DNA of 64,000 bases, from contig NC_064653.1 of the NCBI RefSeq assembly GCF_001723175.1, forward strand, positions 806,001 through 870,000. The letters are read 5' to 3'. The stretch is from Penicillium oxalicum (taxonomy: Eukaryota; Ascomycota; Eurotiomycetes; Eurotiales; Aspergillaceae). The translations under genes were made by a program, and so were the position numbers. Each line of letters starts with the position of its first letter. The stretch's first letter is position 1. The notes beneath the pieces are model-generated. The model saw only the letters and a list, made by a program, of their open reading frames with translations. It was not told the DNA's origin and made no database searches. This document shows positions 22,772 to 34,758 of the stretch, in pieces.

Positions 22772-25700
22772 GATGATTCAATGATGCAGACAGATCATCA
22801 GTCCACTCAATTCTTCATTGATGTGCCGACCTGCTAAACACACCGGAGCTTCTCAGGCTGTGTTCAAATGTTCCAGAGGTATGGATCCGCCAGCTGACCA
22901 CCATCCGTGAGCTGGTCGGCGATTGTCAGAATCTCAAGGCTCACATGCCCATGGGTATCCAGATCACGATTTCCCGCCACTTAGAAAGTCATTGCTGGCT
23001 TCACACAGCAATCTTTGCATCGATTCCACCCCTCAGGAAGAAGAAAACAAGAGTAGCAGAAAGGGGGGAAAGAGAGAAAAAGGGATCCAGCACCGTTGAC
23101 CACAAAGCTCCTGGTCGGCCCTGTAGATCAGTGGCTTGGTGCTGAGAGGAGCCGAGGGCTCTCCGGTCAAACAGTTCGAGTGCAGATCGATCAGCTAGTG
23201 GAGCTTCCGCAATGTCCACTGCCTCGAAGTCATTTAAGGGACAGAAGGCCGCATACTCTTACGGGCAATGGTAGCCTGGTATGATTGGCCCCTTTTGTTG
23301 TGAATGTTGGGCATCGTTCCTTAAGCGCGGACGGTCGCGGTTTGTCGATAAAGGCGTAGAGTGAGACAAAACAGACACCAGCGTAACAATTGAAATTGCT
23401 CTGCTCCACATCTGCGCCTCGTTGAGCAATATGCTTGATCATAAATTCCACAGCTGAGGGTCCTTACATGATGCGGACATTGATGACCATGAATTTTTGG
23501 GCGTTATGCCACCGGGTGGAGATTCTGGCACGAGCCTTAGGCTAGGCGCATACCTGGCCGATCCCACAAGCATATCAGAACAGTCCAACTGTAAGGTGCA
23601 CGTTCCGTCTCTTGCGGAGTTGCAATGCTGGGGCCGATGCATAGGAATCACGCTCATCATTTGAAAAGGATCCCAGTAAGCGGGGTCTTCGTTCCTGACC
23701 CATCCTGCGTGAGCCCAGCTTACGAAGTCAAGACCACGCCTCTTGCCCACAGGGGCTCCCAAGACGCTCTGTACTTTTCTGTAGCCAAGCGGCAGAGTAA
23801 TACACTCCAGCATCGATTCAGCACACTGGGTGGCTGGACCTATCGGATCCACTTGGTAGGAACAGTCAGCTCCAAATTCCCAGCTCCCTTCTATAATTTA
23901 CATACTGCACGTCATACACTGCACGATGTACACAGTATGTAGATAATGCTGGACCAACAAGGCGAATTCGGGCAGGACACTCGTTTGCCTATGGAGCTAA
24001 TTCGCAACAGTGATCAGTAAGCGTGCGTCATTACTGAGTACGGTAAGTGCACCCCTATAGAGATGGGAGGCGTTTACGACCAGCCCCATGGAGTTGGCAA
24101 TTTCCGAAGGCGCATAAGATCGACAAGTGATGGGGCTTTCACGTTGAGTAGCGGCACGAGCCTATGGGCCAAGCTAGGCATCCAGCCATGGAGCTCAGAG
24201 CCGATCGAGAGGCACTGGTCGCACAACTGTGGCCTATATTACCTGTGCCTGTAAGGGCTGGTGCAGCACTGTGAACCCCCTGATCACAATGGTGCTTTGG
24301 AAGTAGCTCCATTCATCTTCAGATGCTACAGTCAGCGTGAGAATGACCGGGCTGTCTGTCGCAGCTTCATCGTTAAGTTATAGTGGGAAATTTTTATGCT
24401 GTATGCGTTCACGATAAATCTCGTCGAAGTGGTGAAACTTATTTTGAGAAGATGTGCTGATCACGTTGCTGATCACGTCCAAAACGGGCGAGGATCCTCT
24501 TTGAACGATGTGCTCCTAGCCTGAGGCAGTAGTCGCGGAGGCATCCAAATCAACCTGTCTGGACCCGGGAGGTACCACGGCAAATTTCCAAGACTTGGTC
24601 TGGATCAGCAAATGGACCTAGCAAGATCACCTCATCTCATTGAGCCACAAATCCCTAGGGAATATCTGTTCAGAAAGGTCAAGTTATCTCTCAATAGACC
24701 TGGCAACTTTTAAGTACCTACAAAGATAGTCTAAATCACCTGACTACTAAGATCGGTTCATTGCTATCCGTGGCCTAGAGTTCGGGCACGCAAAATCATT
24801 TCACAAGATACGAAATAAGGGTAATACTAATCAAATCCTCGGCTCGGATTACACTTCAATTCAGGGGCTCGGAAGTGAGAAATTAGAACAAACGCGCTCG
24901 ACGGCAGAGCCCCACTAGATCCTTCTTAGTCTACATACTATTGAATAACGGCGTCTGTATTTAGATTGCCTCCACATATGTAGCTATGGTCAGAGAATGA
25001 GACTTGACGTCCAAGTGAGCTGTGCACCGTATTTGCTCAACATACTTGCTCCCTTGCTAAACTTCAATAGTCAACTACATAACACCCCGGACTCGTTGCG
25101 TTATTTGCAAACCCTCCACGACATTTTAAAACCTATTGTACAGCACGACTGGTCTAGCATTTACTCCAAACTCTTGAATGTTGAACAAACAAAGAGTTCC
25201 TACTACTCATGAGAGCGACTCTGATTTGAGTAGTGTATAGTCCGTATCCATCTATATCCTTGAATCGCTATCTTTACTATTCGGCGCTTCTATTTGTATG
25301 TAATGGGACAGCCCACAACCTTGTCTAGAATTATGCAGTGTGGAGAAACCTTTCGCTTCCTACCAAGAGTCCCTGTATTATGACTGTAGCATGTCTTAAG
25401 CTACACAGATTATCAGAGCAAACCGACAGGGAACCGGTTCTATTGACGACGGTTATTCCTATCGTCTAGAATATCATAGCCTCTCTGTTTTGTCCTGAGG
25501 CATTCCGATCTACCACCCCAGCCAGAACCCTGATTTATACGCGATGAGATTGTTATTCGACAGACGTGATGAGTTCGCGCTTTGCCGACAATCATTGCAC
25601 TCTGATATGAGCAATTTTTTGACTAGAGTTACCCACTTTGAAGTAAAGTGACTCGTCGAGATGGTCATGAATGCCAATAATCAAGTTTAAAACATGATCA

Positions 25701-26447
25701 ATCATTGAAACCGACGATTGTCTGACAGCCGAGCTCAGATTTGTTAAAAATTCAAAATCCAAGTAGCAATATACTCAAGTGGAGGCTTTATCTTTGTGTG
25801 TAATGTACCTAGATAGTATGGACTACTCCAGAAGGCAAACTCAGTCCCTCTATATTCGCCAGATATCTGGAAGCATAATGATTTTCCAAATGAGATCCAT
25901 AATCTCACCCATACAGACTGAGAGGATAAAGAAGTTACTGGATTCAATCGAGACGACGCATTTGTTACAAAAAGTTCCAAAGATATCTGAGGCCTGCATA
26001 GAATCGAGTCTTGCGAGGGACGTGGCTTGACATAGAATTTCTATCTTGTGTTATTTGACCCATGATGAATTACTGTTAAAAAAACAGGACATTGAGAACT
26101 ATCATCTCGATGATTTGAAATGAAGTGCTTTTCATTTGTAGGTATTGTAAGTAATTCACACTATTCTAACCAATGCATTGACTCTGGTCAGAGAATGATG
26201 GACAAGCGAAGTGGAATCAAATCATTAACAACAGGGGATTGACGCGAGAAAGTTTTAAAAGCCGCAGTTGATCGGCTAGAAAATTGATCTTATGTATCAC
26301 AACGACAGTCAACGCGAGACTCAATCTCGTAAAAGTTCAACCAGTGGAAGCAGCTTGCTCAAGAAACAGGCAGTATGTATCCCTATCATCTCTAGCATAT
26401 CTCATAAGATCTTTGAGCGAGGAGTTCATGCATCACTGATACACCCT
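22772..26447. other. gene-poor island, AT-rich in its right part
   Basis: About 3.7 kb without a gene I can support. From roughly 24.3 kb rightward the sequence is clearly AT-richer than the flanking blocks. Frames are short and broken. The 137-codon minus-strand frame at 23439-23852 and the small frame at 24063-24254 have some protein-like texture but no recognisable domain or consistent splicing. A tandem pair TGCTGATCACGT lies near 24455-24478. It may be decayed mobile or gene sequence, but I saw no terminal repeats or transposase motifs. Confidence 0.4.
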
Positions 26448-26883
26448 CTAACGTAGCACCTCGCCTTTTGAGAAAACCCAGTCAAGTTCTTTGAGGATCT
26501 CGCTGATCTGTCCCAACTTAACCCCATAGTCGAGCTTTTTCCTTGCTTCGATTGAAGAAGCCATGAACTGATCCATCTTGACCATCTCTTCCTTGATCTG
26601 TACGTAGCGCCGAGCTACTGCTTGTGGTGTGATTGCGAGTCTTTTTGCCACGATGGCGTGGTCAGGCTAGAATGAACAACGGTAAAGTTAGTTCCGGAGA
26701 ATATAAGTCACAGAGAAGCGACAGAGTTTGACAGACCTTATCTGCTTCTCTAGTGCTAAGGTATAGCCAGAGCAAATGAAGCTTTTCATCATTTGCCGTC
26801 CAGATTCTCGCCTTCATTCCGGGGTCTAATTCACACCCAGCGGCGTCATTACTATCGGACTTGCTCATTGAACGAAAGGACAT
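26448..26883 (-). CDS. small SANT/Myb-like protein, 121 aa
   Basis: Two exons, 26883-26737 and 26666-26448, separated by a 70-nt phase-0 intron (donor GTCTGT, CTAAC-like branch, acceptor TTCTAG). The start is the ATG at 26883 (MSFRSMSKSD); a second ATG lies at 26868. The N-terminal half contains ARIWTANDEKLHLLWLYLSTR followed after the intron by PDHAIVAKRLAITPQAVARRY and a Lys/Glu-rich helix. Trp near the start, a second helix, and the TPQAVARRY third helix are reminiscent of the short Myb/SANT-like proteins common in Aspergillus and Penicillium. DNA binding is an inference. It sits alone in an AT-rich island, and a second small gene 0.9 kb to the right seems related. The GT in the donor is followed by CTGT, a weak but used fungal donor. 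Confidence 0.7.
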
Positions 26884-27825
26884 GGTAAGAATATCTTAGT
26901 AATATTGTTGCGTTGGCAAGAACCGATCTGCCTTCTTAAGGACGAACTGTCTTTGAAAATAACACTGGTACGAGATTTAGCGTCAAAGACTGCGTTCTCT
27001 GGTGGCGAAAGTGGGAGAGGTCGTGTTGAGAGGGGCTGTGAGAGCGAAAGATAGTCAAAAGCTTGATTCGGTACAGGTGATATCCATTCAGTGTTTGGAT
27101 CGAGAAGTGCTACCTCCTGAAAGCGAAAGTTGCGGAGTGTGCATAACTCAAACAATGACAAGCAATTGCTTCACCCGCGAAGCGATCTTATGGCTGCTTA
27201 TCGTTTTCACAGTCGATAGCAAATGGCAACGACCGAGCTTTTCTACCACTAGGTCTCTGCTTTGATCTTATTTACAGATATTGTAAAGTGCCTACACGTC
27301 GTAATTTATCTGGTTTCTTTAATTTGCAAGCAAGCACCTAAGTATGGAAAAAGAACGGTACACCACCAGATGAATTTCATAGGCCCAATCCATGTCTGCC
27401 TCCAGTATTGAATAGCTAAACATAGTGGAAGAGCTTTTGAGAGCCTAAACTAGATGGATATTACCACCGCAATCTGATCAAAAATAAATTTCTTGAATAC
27501 TAGTCAGATGGAGAACCTACCATAAACGAGCTATAATGGAAATATCTATCTGCCCATATGTGCCAGATGGGCACCTACCAGCCCGAAGGCAATGTTGGCC
27601 GGGCCTGGATATGATACCGGGACCTAGGTAGTGTGTATGTTCTAGTAGAAGTGTCAGCACTTGAATTTGTGTACCTCTTGGTGATTGCATTTACATAGAC
27701 CATTACTTTGCTGGCCGAGTAGTTCTCCCCTGATGTGACGTGAAGAAGGACCAGCTACAGCCAAGAACGACTACGATGAGACATTACTAAAGGCACCATC
27801 TCGGTTGAAGTGACGGATCGAGCGA
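26884..27825. other. AT-rich gap between the two small related genes
   Basis: No coding exon could be placed with splice support. A 98-codon minus-strand frame (26865-27161) overlaps the start of the small Myb-like gene and looks like chance. Confidence 0.4.
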
Positions 27826-28225
27826 TCACTCTTCATCGGATTGTTCCTGAATTGGGCTCAATCTATTGTTCACTCGATCCCGATGCTCTCTTTCCTCATT
27901 GACCCCTCGCATAACTGCCTGCACGGTGCGGCCGTAGTCTGCCAGCTCGAGGAAACCCTGTTGGAGAAAATCGCTGGAATACCCGGTCTCTATCTCGGCG
28001 GCAACGAAGTCAGGCTAGAAAAACGGTGTCAGGAGCGAGGCAGAGTCGAGCACAGCAGGGCAAGGCTGTATGAATCATTCATGCATAACTTACGAGGTTG
28101 CCGCTACCTGTGCGGGTAGTGAGACAGAGCCACAGCAGGTATATCCAGAGAGCAGGCCGCTCATCGTATGGATTCTGATGGATGACCCGATTCAGAATCC
28201 TTCTCCTTTCCTCGGGAGGGAGCAT
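27826..28225 (-). CDS. small two-exon gene, 106 aa, relative of the gene at 26448-26883
   Basis: Model: exon 1 28225-28094 (MLPPEERRRILNRV...), 79-nt phase-0 intron with a consensus GTAAGT donor, CTGAC branch and TTTCTAG acceptor, exon 2 28014-27826 ending in acidic QEQSDEE. Neither exon forms a long open frame alone, but the splice signals are excellent and the joined protein is coherent, with helical texture. The segment LLWLCLTTR before the intron and Pro-Asp directly after it mirror LLWLYLSTR and Pro-Asp around the intron of the neighbouring small gene, so I infer a diverged duplicate. Function is unknown. An AG just 5' of the ATG (TCGGTAG) preceded by CTAAC could mean a further upstream exon or a leader intron. 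Confidence 0.55.
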
Positions 28226-28680
28226 GGCAACCTACCGAAGAGAAGGAAAGTTAGAATTAGGGAAAGCTGAATTTATTGTCGAATTCATGCAGTTTTGTTG
28301 AGATGGACGCCTACTGTGCACAGGTCTTTGAGCGTGGGTGAATGAAGAAAGCTGTTGCGGGATGTGTGATAAGGAAGATGAGCACACAGATGAAAGGAAC
28401 ATATGGGAGGGACTCCAAAGGTAGGGATGAGGCGTGATGAAAGCCAGTGTGGCCCTTGGAAATCAACATAAACAGCGAAATCACACGAACAAACGATGGC
28501 ATTGCTCGGCGGAGCCTCACGATCGTCAAGCGGCGGAGACATCCATGATATCTGTGACCTATCTCGAGGGCAAAAGCACCACTTGTTCCTATCATGGTAC
28601 CGAAAGAGTGATACGTTTGGGAGGATAGACAGGATCTTCCAGAAAATTCGTTAATGTTTCATTAGATAATTTTAATCATA
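28226..28680. other. intergenic, 3' of MTR3
   Basis: Short gap on the downstream side of MTR3 and upstream of the small minus-strand gene. It should include the small gene's promoter. No other feature was seen. Confidence 0.4.
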
Positions 28681-29697
28681 TCAGGTCTGGCCGAGATTCT
28701 TGAGGAGAGATTCTCGCACAGCCTCGGCGAGGACTGTGTGTGCCCCCCGGGCAGCGTCCACAGCACCATCAATCAATGCATCATGCCCAGTTCGACCATC
28801 CCCTTCTTCAAGAGATGCCTTAGAGCTGTCTCCTTTGAGCCAGAGTTCTGTGATCTCGTCACGAGCAGGCATGTACGCCACAACGCAAGCGGAGAGAATA
28901 GAACGGTGCTCGGCGGGATCCGTGTCCAACATGAGTTTTGTCGTACCCAAAGCATTGCCGTCATTTTCATCCGCAACCAGAGCAGAAACACCACCGGCCA
29001 CGAGGTCCAGGCAATCGATGTGAGCGTCGGCAATTGCAGCTGAAGCAGCCGTGATACAGCCAGCGAGAACATTCATCATTCCCCACGAGGCGTCGTGAGA
29101 ATCGGGAGCACTACCCCACCACCTGTCGTCCTCAGCCTCAAGAATGGTGACTGTGATATCCAATCCACTCTTCGGCCATCGTTCTGCAATGATAGCTCCG
29201 CGGAGGGCGGTTTCGAGGTGTACTCCCAAATCACGCTCACCCGAGTCCCGAATATGTCCCTTTCGTTGACGAGCAGCGAAAGGAGCGTATTTTACATGGG
29301 TTGTGAGAACAATGTTTGGCGAGAAAGCAGCCGATCGCGGCAGTGGCTTTGGTCCGTGGACGGTGCATGCGAGCTTCAGAGCCGATGATGGAGGAATCAA
29401 AGATTTGGGATTTGCGCGGGCAGCAGCAAGTGAGGCGGATGGCTCAAATTCAAGGTATGATGAGCCAGAAGCTGTAGGAATGAGACCCGTTTTCAAAACT
29501 GCGAAATTTCTCGTCAGCCCGAGTCACAGTATCTTTGAAAAGAAGAGTGTCGACATACAAATTTTCCTTAGCTCGGAAGGCTGGCGCTGGCGCTGGGCAC
29601 GGTCCGTTGCACTTGCACCTGACCTCAAGTCAGCTGTGAAAACAGCTGGCCTAGTGCCACCTGGAGGGCCATTGACCCGTCTCCTGTCTGCCATCAT
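28681..29697 (-). CDS. MTR3: exosome complex component MTR3 (RNase PH fold)
   Basis: Two exons: 29697-29559 and 29498-28681, joined over a 60-nt phase-1 intron (GTATGT donor, CTGAC branch, TTTCGCAG acceptor); 318 aa. The start is the first of two adjacent ATGs. The protein begins MMADRRRVNGPP, has the RKIFLKTGLIPTASGSSYLE strand typical of Mtr3 and Rrp41-like RNase PH subunits, then VKYAPFAARQRKGH and TILEAEDDRWW, and ends in a helical tail with VLAEAVRESLL. In the eukaryotic exosome, Mtr3 is one of six catalytically silent ring subunits that guide RNA to Rrp44 and Rrp6. The phosphate-binding residues of active RNase PH enzymes are not conserved here, as expected. It should act in nucleus and cytoplasm in rRNA maturation and RNA turnover. 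Confidence 0.9.
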
Positions 29698-30426
29698 GGT
29701 GCTAATCTTGTTCGTTGATAGCTAGGATGTATCGGAGTTCGGAGATGCATGGTGCTCTGGAAACGGAAATCCTGCGTGTTTGCAGTGTTTGTCCTGGACC
29801 CCACCCAAATCCGCTGCCTTTTTAGCTTTTTTCTTCGGCTGCCAGATTCCCTTTTCTTTCTCTTCCCTTACCATGCGTGTGTGCTGTTCTTCCTTGAATT
29901 GGGTTCCTCAAATGATGCGAGAATTTCCACAAGATAGAAAGCCTTTGGAGCGCCCCTCTTATGATTTTCACTAACTTGGTAAGTTCCTGCAGCCAACCCT
30001 ACGAGTTGCTTTTCCCCTGTCTTTATGATTGAAAACTTTCCAATCTCTGTTCCGGTGACAAATTAATGGGCCATGAACAAACATGCATCACCATCTGATC
30101 GACTTTGTTTCGAAACATCGTATTTACTTGGATGATGTGCCTGAATTCAAGCTAACTTGCGATGGCAGGATCGATTAATCGTGTGCACTAATCCTGGCAG
30201 ATGTTGCAGGTTCCATCAAAAGGTATGCATGGCCACTTCCAATCTCCTTCTCCACCTCCCAAGCAAGTCATCGTGATGAGACACATTTTTCAGTTCTGCT
30301 TCTGCAAAATTTTTGAAGATAACAAAATACCTTACCAAAACTTTCTGAGACTGCTTTACCCAAGTCATCTATATTTGTCTTGTCATTCATATCGTCAAGA
30401 CCTATCAAGCTGACTGAACCAGGCCA
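29698..30426. other. intergenic region 5' of MTR3
   Basis: MTR3 promoter and the 3' side of the small minus-strand gene. The sequence just upstream of MTR3 is T/C-rich. No coding feature was recognised. Confidence 0.4.
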
Positions 30427-30762
30427 TCACAGTGAATAAGGACTATTTGATATGACACCAGTGAAAAATTCGGATAAACTGTATGCTGCCTCTCTCACCA
30501 TCCACCTAGCCCCTCATCCATGATACCCCCCCCCAAATTATTATGATGACAACCAGTCAATCCATTCAACGATCTCGCAAGGGAACCGCCTCTCGAGTAC
30601 GTACCTTGATTGACACAGCACTGCCCTTGGGTCCATTCGTCGATCTACGTCCTCCGACTCCCAAATACTGGACCTTTTGCGTCCCTCAGGATGCAATCGG
30701 GAGGAAGGTTGTGGAGCACCGGCAGGCGTAGGCTCAGTCGGCGTCTTGGTAGTTGTGCTCAT
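30427..30762 (-). CDS. small disordered protein, 69 aa (two-exon model)
   Basis: Exon 1 30762-30605 begins MSTTTKTPTEPTPAGAPQP and contains KRSSIWESEDVDRRMDPRA. A GTACGT donor leads over a 126-nt intron to a CATACAG acceptor and exon 2 30478-30427, giving a tail SLSEFFTGVISNSPYSL; phases match (phase 2). An earlier acceptor seven bases upstream (GAGGCAG) gives a different short tail. The Thr/Pro-rich head, central RRxS-like patch and short hydrophobic tail resemble a group of tiny stress- or conidiation-associated proteins seen in Eurotiales. That is an impression and not an assignment. Without splicing the frame reads 73 codons, so the C-terminus is uncertain. Confidence 0.45.
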
Positions 30763-31504
30763 GATGGCTCTGCTATGCTTGACTTGTGTCGGCTTTTCTG
30801 GGTCGAGCTGCTTGTCCGTCTTGGATGACAGCTTGGTTCAGAAGATCGACAGAGGATGGGATGAGTTAAACTGGCTTGACTGAATAAATGCTTTCCGCAT
30901 ATTCTGCCAAGTGCTATCAACATGACATTTCCCAATTGTCAACTGATGCATCATGACCGGCGCTAACTATCTTGAAGTCTAGATCAGCATACTTGTAGAC
31001 CATGCCTTCTCTTTTTTTAGCCAGCAGTCAATTAGATTATCATCAGTACTTTCAACCCTTGTGAACCTGTCTCAGGCCGTTGCCAGTAGTATCACCGTAG
31101 CAAGTACACTCGTCTGGTGTTTTTAGAGCCTAGTCGCGAGGTGCCCAGTCTCCATGCCTGTGGAGTTTATTCCCAGATCAAGTCCCCCTATCAGCGGCTT
31201 CTAAGAGCAAGAATATCTTACATCGTGTGGAAGGAGTGCAGTGTGGACGGCTCACTTCAATGGAGGATGTCTTCAAATTCAATCGTTCGTTATAAGGACC
31301 AACATACCCCTGCGCCTGACCCCTGCTTCGGGGCCAAAATGTGCGTGCTTTCAATCGTGATAATCTCTTGACTCAAAGGGGGGGTTGGCTGATGAGGAGC
31401 AGGCAAGACTCCCCATGCTTCTGCATATCTTGCGAGCCATCAAACTAGTCTAATTTGTCCTGGGGGATTGAGGTCGGAAAAGATGCTGTCTACTAGTCAC
31501 TGGT
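30763..31504. other. intergenic between the 69-aa gene and CHO2
   Basis: About 740 bases covering the promoter of the small gene and the CHO2 3' region. Only chance frames were seen. Confidence 0.4.
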
Positions 31505-34500
31505 CTATAGCTTCCGCTCGACTGGTGTTGTGGTACCGTTGGAGCGAGACATGCTGTAAGGAGCCTGAAGTACGATCGTTAGGTCGACGGGCAACTTTGA
31601 TGATAATTTGAACAAGTTACTTACCAAAACCTTCTTCGCGTTGAATATCCTCCAGGCAAGGTTTCTGACAGTTCCATCGGCTTTGACGACCTCGGGTGCG
31701 AGCTCGACACCGAACCTGATGACCGTCAATGAATTGAATAAGAGAGCAGCCCAGCTCTTGAGGACGGATGAAAAAACTTACATCTGATGAACGGCGAAGA
31801 CGACCCGATTAGCGAACTTCCCATCTCGTTCGACAAGGCTCCCAAATTGCTCCTCGACTGTTTCAGGGGCGATCTCTGGATCACGATCGAAGCAGTTACG
31901 GACAACAGGGAGCAGAGCATTTTCGACGGCCGTCTGGGCGACATCGTCCCCAAACAGAGCGTCATCCTCGTCAAAGCGGCGGATCCGGATCTCAAATGGC
32001 CTGGAAATTGCCATCACGTTGTGCATTCCGTTGTGATGATAACGAAGCTCGAATGTGCCTTGGGTCCAAAAGAGCTTGTCTCCAGAGAAAACAATCTCTC
32101 CTGAAGCGACATCGTGGCCCTTCAAGCCGTCCTGTTGCTTGGCCTGCACGACGATATCACTGGTGATGATCCCTTTTTCGCACGTGGTATTGTCGTAGGA
32201 GCCCTCATTGGTGGCAACCCATCGGCCCTGAGACGACACGCGGGTGACCTCGCGGGAGGTATTGTCAGTCACCTTGTAGAGGCCGACCCAGTCTTTCTTG
32301 CTGTGGTTGAGAGGCGCGGTCCATTTGACCTTGATCGGCACACCGTATTCGAAAGTCAGATTCTTCAAATCGCCGCGACGATCTAGCGGCATGCGGGCAT
32401 TTTCACCCTCGCGGCCCTTTCCTTGTTCGCTCTCGTCCAAGGCTTTGGCGGCTGTACCTTCAACGGAGAGTGAGTAGTCGGCCACGTTCAAGCCGGCAAG
32501 ATCGGCGTCAATGCGGGAGATGGTGATGCGAGCAGGGTACTTTTGAAACAAAGCGGTGGTATCCTTGACGAAGGTATTGACACCAGCCGCGAGCTTGGGG
32601 CGAGCGTTTTCAAGCAGCTCCTCAACAAATTCAAACGAGTCATCAAACATCTTGTCCACGCTCCCGTGCAGCTGTTTCAGCGAGGGTGGCAGGGACTTCT
32701 TGAGATTCTTGACCACACCACCGTCTTGACGAAGACTCCGTCCGTAGAGCTTCTGCATGTGAGGACGCTCGACGAACTGGATGAATGCCAAGCTCAAGAT
32801 GTGGCTCAGAACGGCGAGGAACGTGATCGCAGCGCTGCTGGTAATCAGAACGGCACCCCAGACGCCAGCAAGGCCCAAAACTCGCTCAGGGTTGTTGAGG
32901 AAGCGATAGATTCCATCGTAGGTCAATTTGGAAGAAGCATCAAAAAAGAAGTCTCCGTAAAACCAGCCAAATTCACCAAGAGAGTCGTAGATGCTGACCG
33001 AGGTCCAAATTTGCAAGCTGATCAACCCGGCGCCAAGAACATGGCGGAAGAGAACCAGGCCGTAGCCCCAGTCGGATGGAAAGGTGTACATTTTCCATGC
33101 AGCGGCGATGAAACTTGAGTAGCACATGATCATACTGAGATGGTAAGTTCCCTTCCACTGGTTCCACGCCTCGATTGGGGTTTCACCAAACTTGAGGAAG
33201 TGCCGCGTCCAAGTTTTGTTTCGAGACTGTTTGTTAAGCAATAGCCCGAGGCCTACAGAGTACCACAGTCGCCATACGATAGCATTTGCCACAAAGAGAA
33301 GCTGATACCGCCAGGTGGACGGCGTCAAAGCGGTAAGGGCAAATACTAGCAGCTGAATCAGCAAAATAGAAGAGTCCGTAGTTCTATACAGGTCCATGTT
33401 GTGAAGGCCCAACATGTTATGAACTGAAGGCGGTGGCTTGGCCGAGTACAGAGATGACGCATTGGGAGTAAGATCCTCGGATGGAGTAGGCGCTCTCGGA
33501 GTGTCCGGGTCTAAGGGAAGACTGGAGGATGAGTCCACACACACGGATCGCTTTCGGGGTGGTGGCGGGTTGTAGGTTCGGTCAATGTGTGGATTTTCGA
33601 CGAGGACGAGGAAGGCGAATTGAGCTGCATGGGCAAGAATTGAAATGAACAGAACCTTGTAGCTGGCCGCCATCAGAGAGATACCGTAGTATCCGGCGTA
33701 GCCGACCGAATACATAGGGTGAGGGGCCATCTCGAAGACACCGTCAAAGGTGAGCTCTTGGTCGATCAAGTAGAAGAAGTCACCCCAGTACCAGGCATAG
33801 TCCTTGACTACTCGGTGGGCGTCCAATTTGACCCACAGGTTGAACAAGACGAGAGCAATGCCCGCGGTCCATCGAAGGACGGTCATCGTGATACTTTCGC
33901 CCACGGGACGGTGTCCACACGCAATGGCGAAGAGACAGTAAGAGACGAAGTCGCACATCAGGATCAAGTCCACAAGACGTCTGAAAACGAGCCAAGTATT
34001 GTATTCAAGAGGTGCATTTTCAAAGGAGTAATCCTTTGGAATTTTGGCTTCCAGCTCTTTCTTGATCCATTTGTATAGCCCAGGGTGCGGATTTTGTCCC
34101 TTATCTGGATTCACAAATACCTTGGTCTTTTCTGCCCAACGAATCAGAGTCTTGTGGTGGGATTGGTGATGCAAAAGCCATCCAATCCCTCCATTGTATG
34201 CCGCCCGCCAGAACAGGTAGATGAAAGCAAAGACAGGTACTTTGGCATTGGCAGGCAGGTACCAAAGGAGGAGAACATGGATTGCTAGCAAAGCTATCAC
34301 CACCAAATCACCCACATTCTTGGGTTCGGATGGCGATAGAAGCTGGGAGACCATATCATGGGTTTGAGGTACTGTGAAGACTAGATATGCAGACGACCTC
34401 CAGTCAGCGGATGCTAGTTCCACCACGGCGGGGCTACTGTGGGCGAGCTGGGCGACAATGGGAACCATCTCCCTTCATTTCCATGAGTTTATGAGGACGA

Positions 34501-34758
34501 CGCATGCCAGATCCTCAATGGAAATTCTGCCCGAGTAAAAGGAAAGCTTTGACCAGGGCGAAATCAAGGTGATCACTTACTCGTTCCATCTGGAGTTCGG
34601 CCAAAAGTCTTCTTGTCTTTCCCGGACCTGTCCTTCACGGCCTCCATCTCGCCGGTCGCGATTAGAGGCTCGCTGCCCGTAGTTGAATCAGGGCGGGACA
34701 CAATCCTTTCACGCAGCCTATTGGGCTGCTGGGCACTGGTTGAACGGCCCTGGTCCAT
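31505..34758 (-). CDS. CHO2: phosphatidylethanolamine N-methyltransferase CHO2
   Basis: Four exons: 34758-34581, 34380-31782, 31715-31625 and 31564-31505. Phases are consistent; 975 aa. The last intron (60 nt, GTAAGT...TTCAG) is itself open in frame, so an unspliced form would add 20 residues. Residues 1-60 are hydrophilic ([19 protein letters not shown] spans the first junction). Many membrane segments follow in two similar halves, each with a PEMT-type signature: [20 protein letters not shown] in the first and [19 protein letters not shown] in the second. The C-terminal third is soluble, with [21 protein letters not shown] and a final RIFNAKKVL segment. Cho2 carries out the first SAM-dependent methylation of phosphatidylethanolamine in the ER on the way to phosphatidylcholine. 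In yeast it is controlled by inositol/choline; no such site was assigned here. Confidence 0.95.

Noticed and set aside
23439..23852. 137-codon minus-strand frame in the gene-poor island
   Set aside because: Some protein-like texture (LECITLPLGYRKVQSVL) but no recognised domain, no convincing exon partners and surrounded by broken frames. Kept only as a possible relic.
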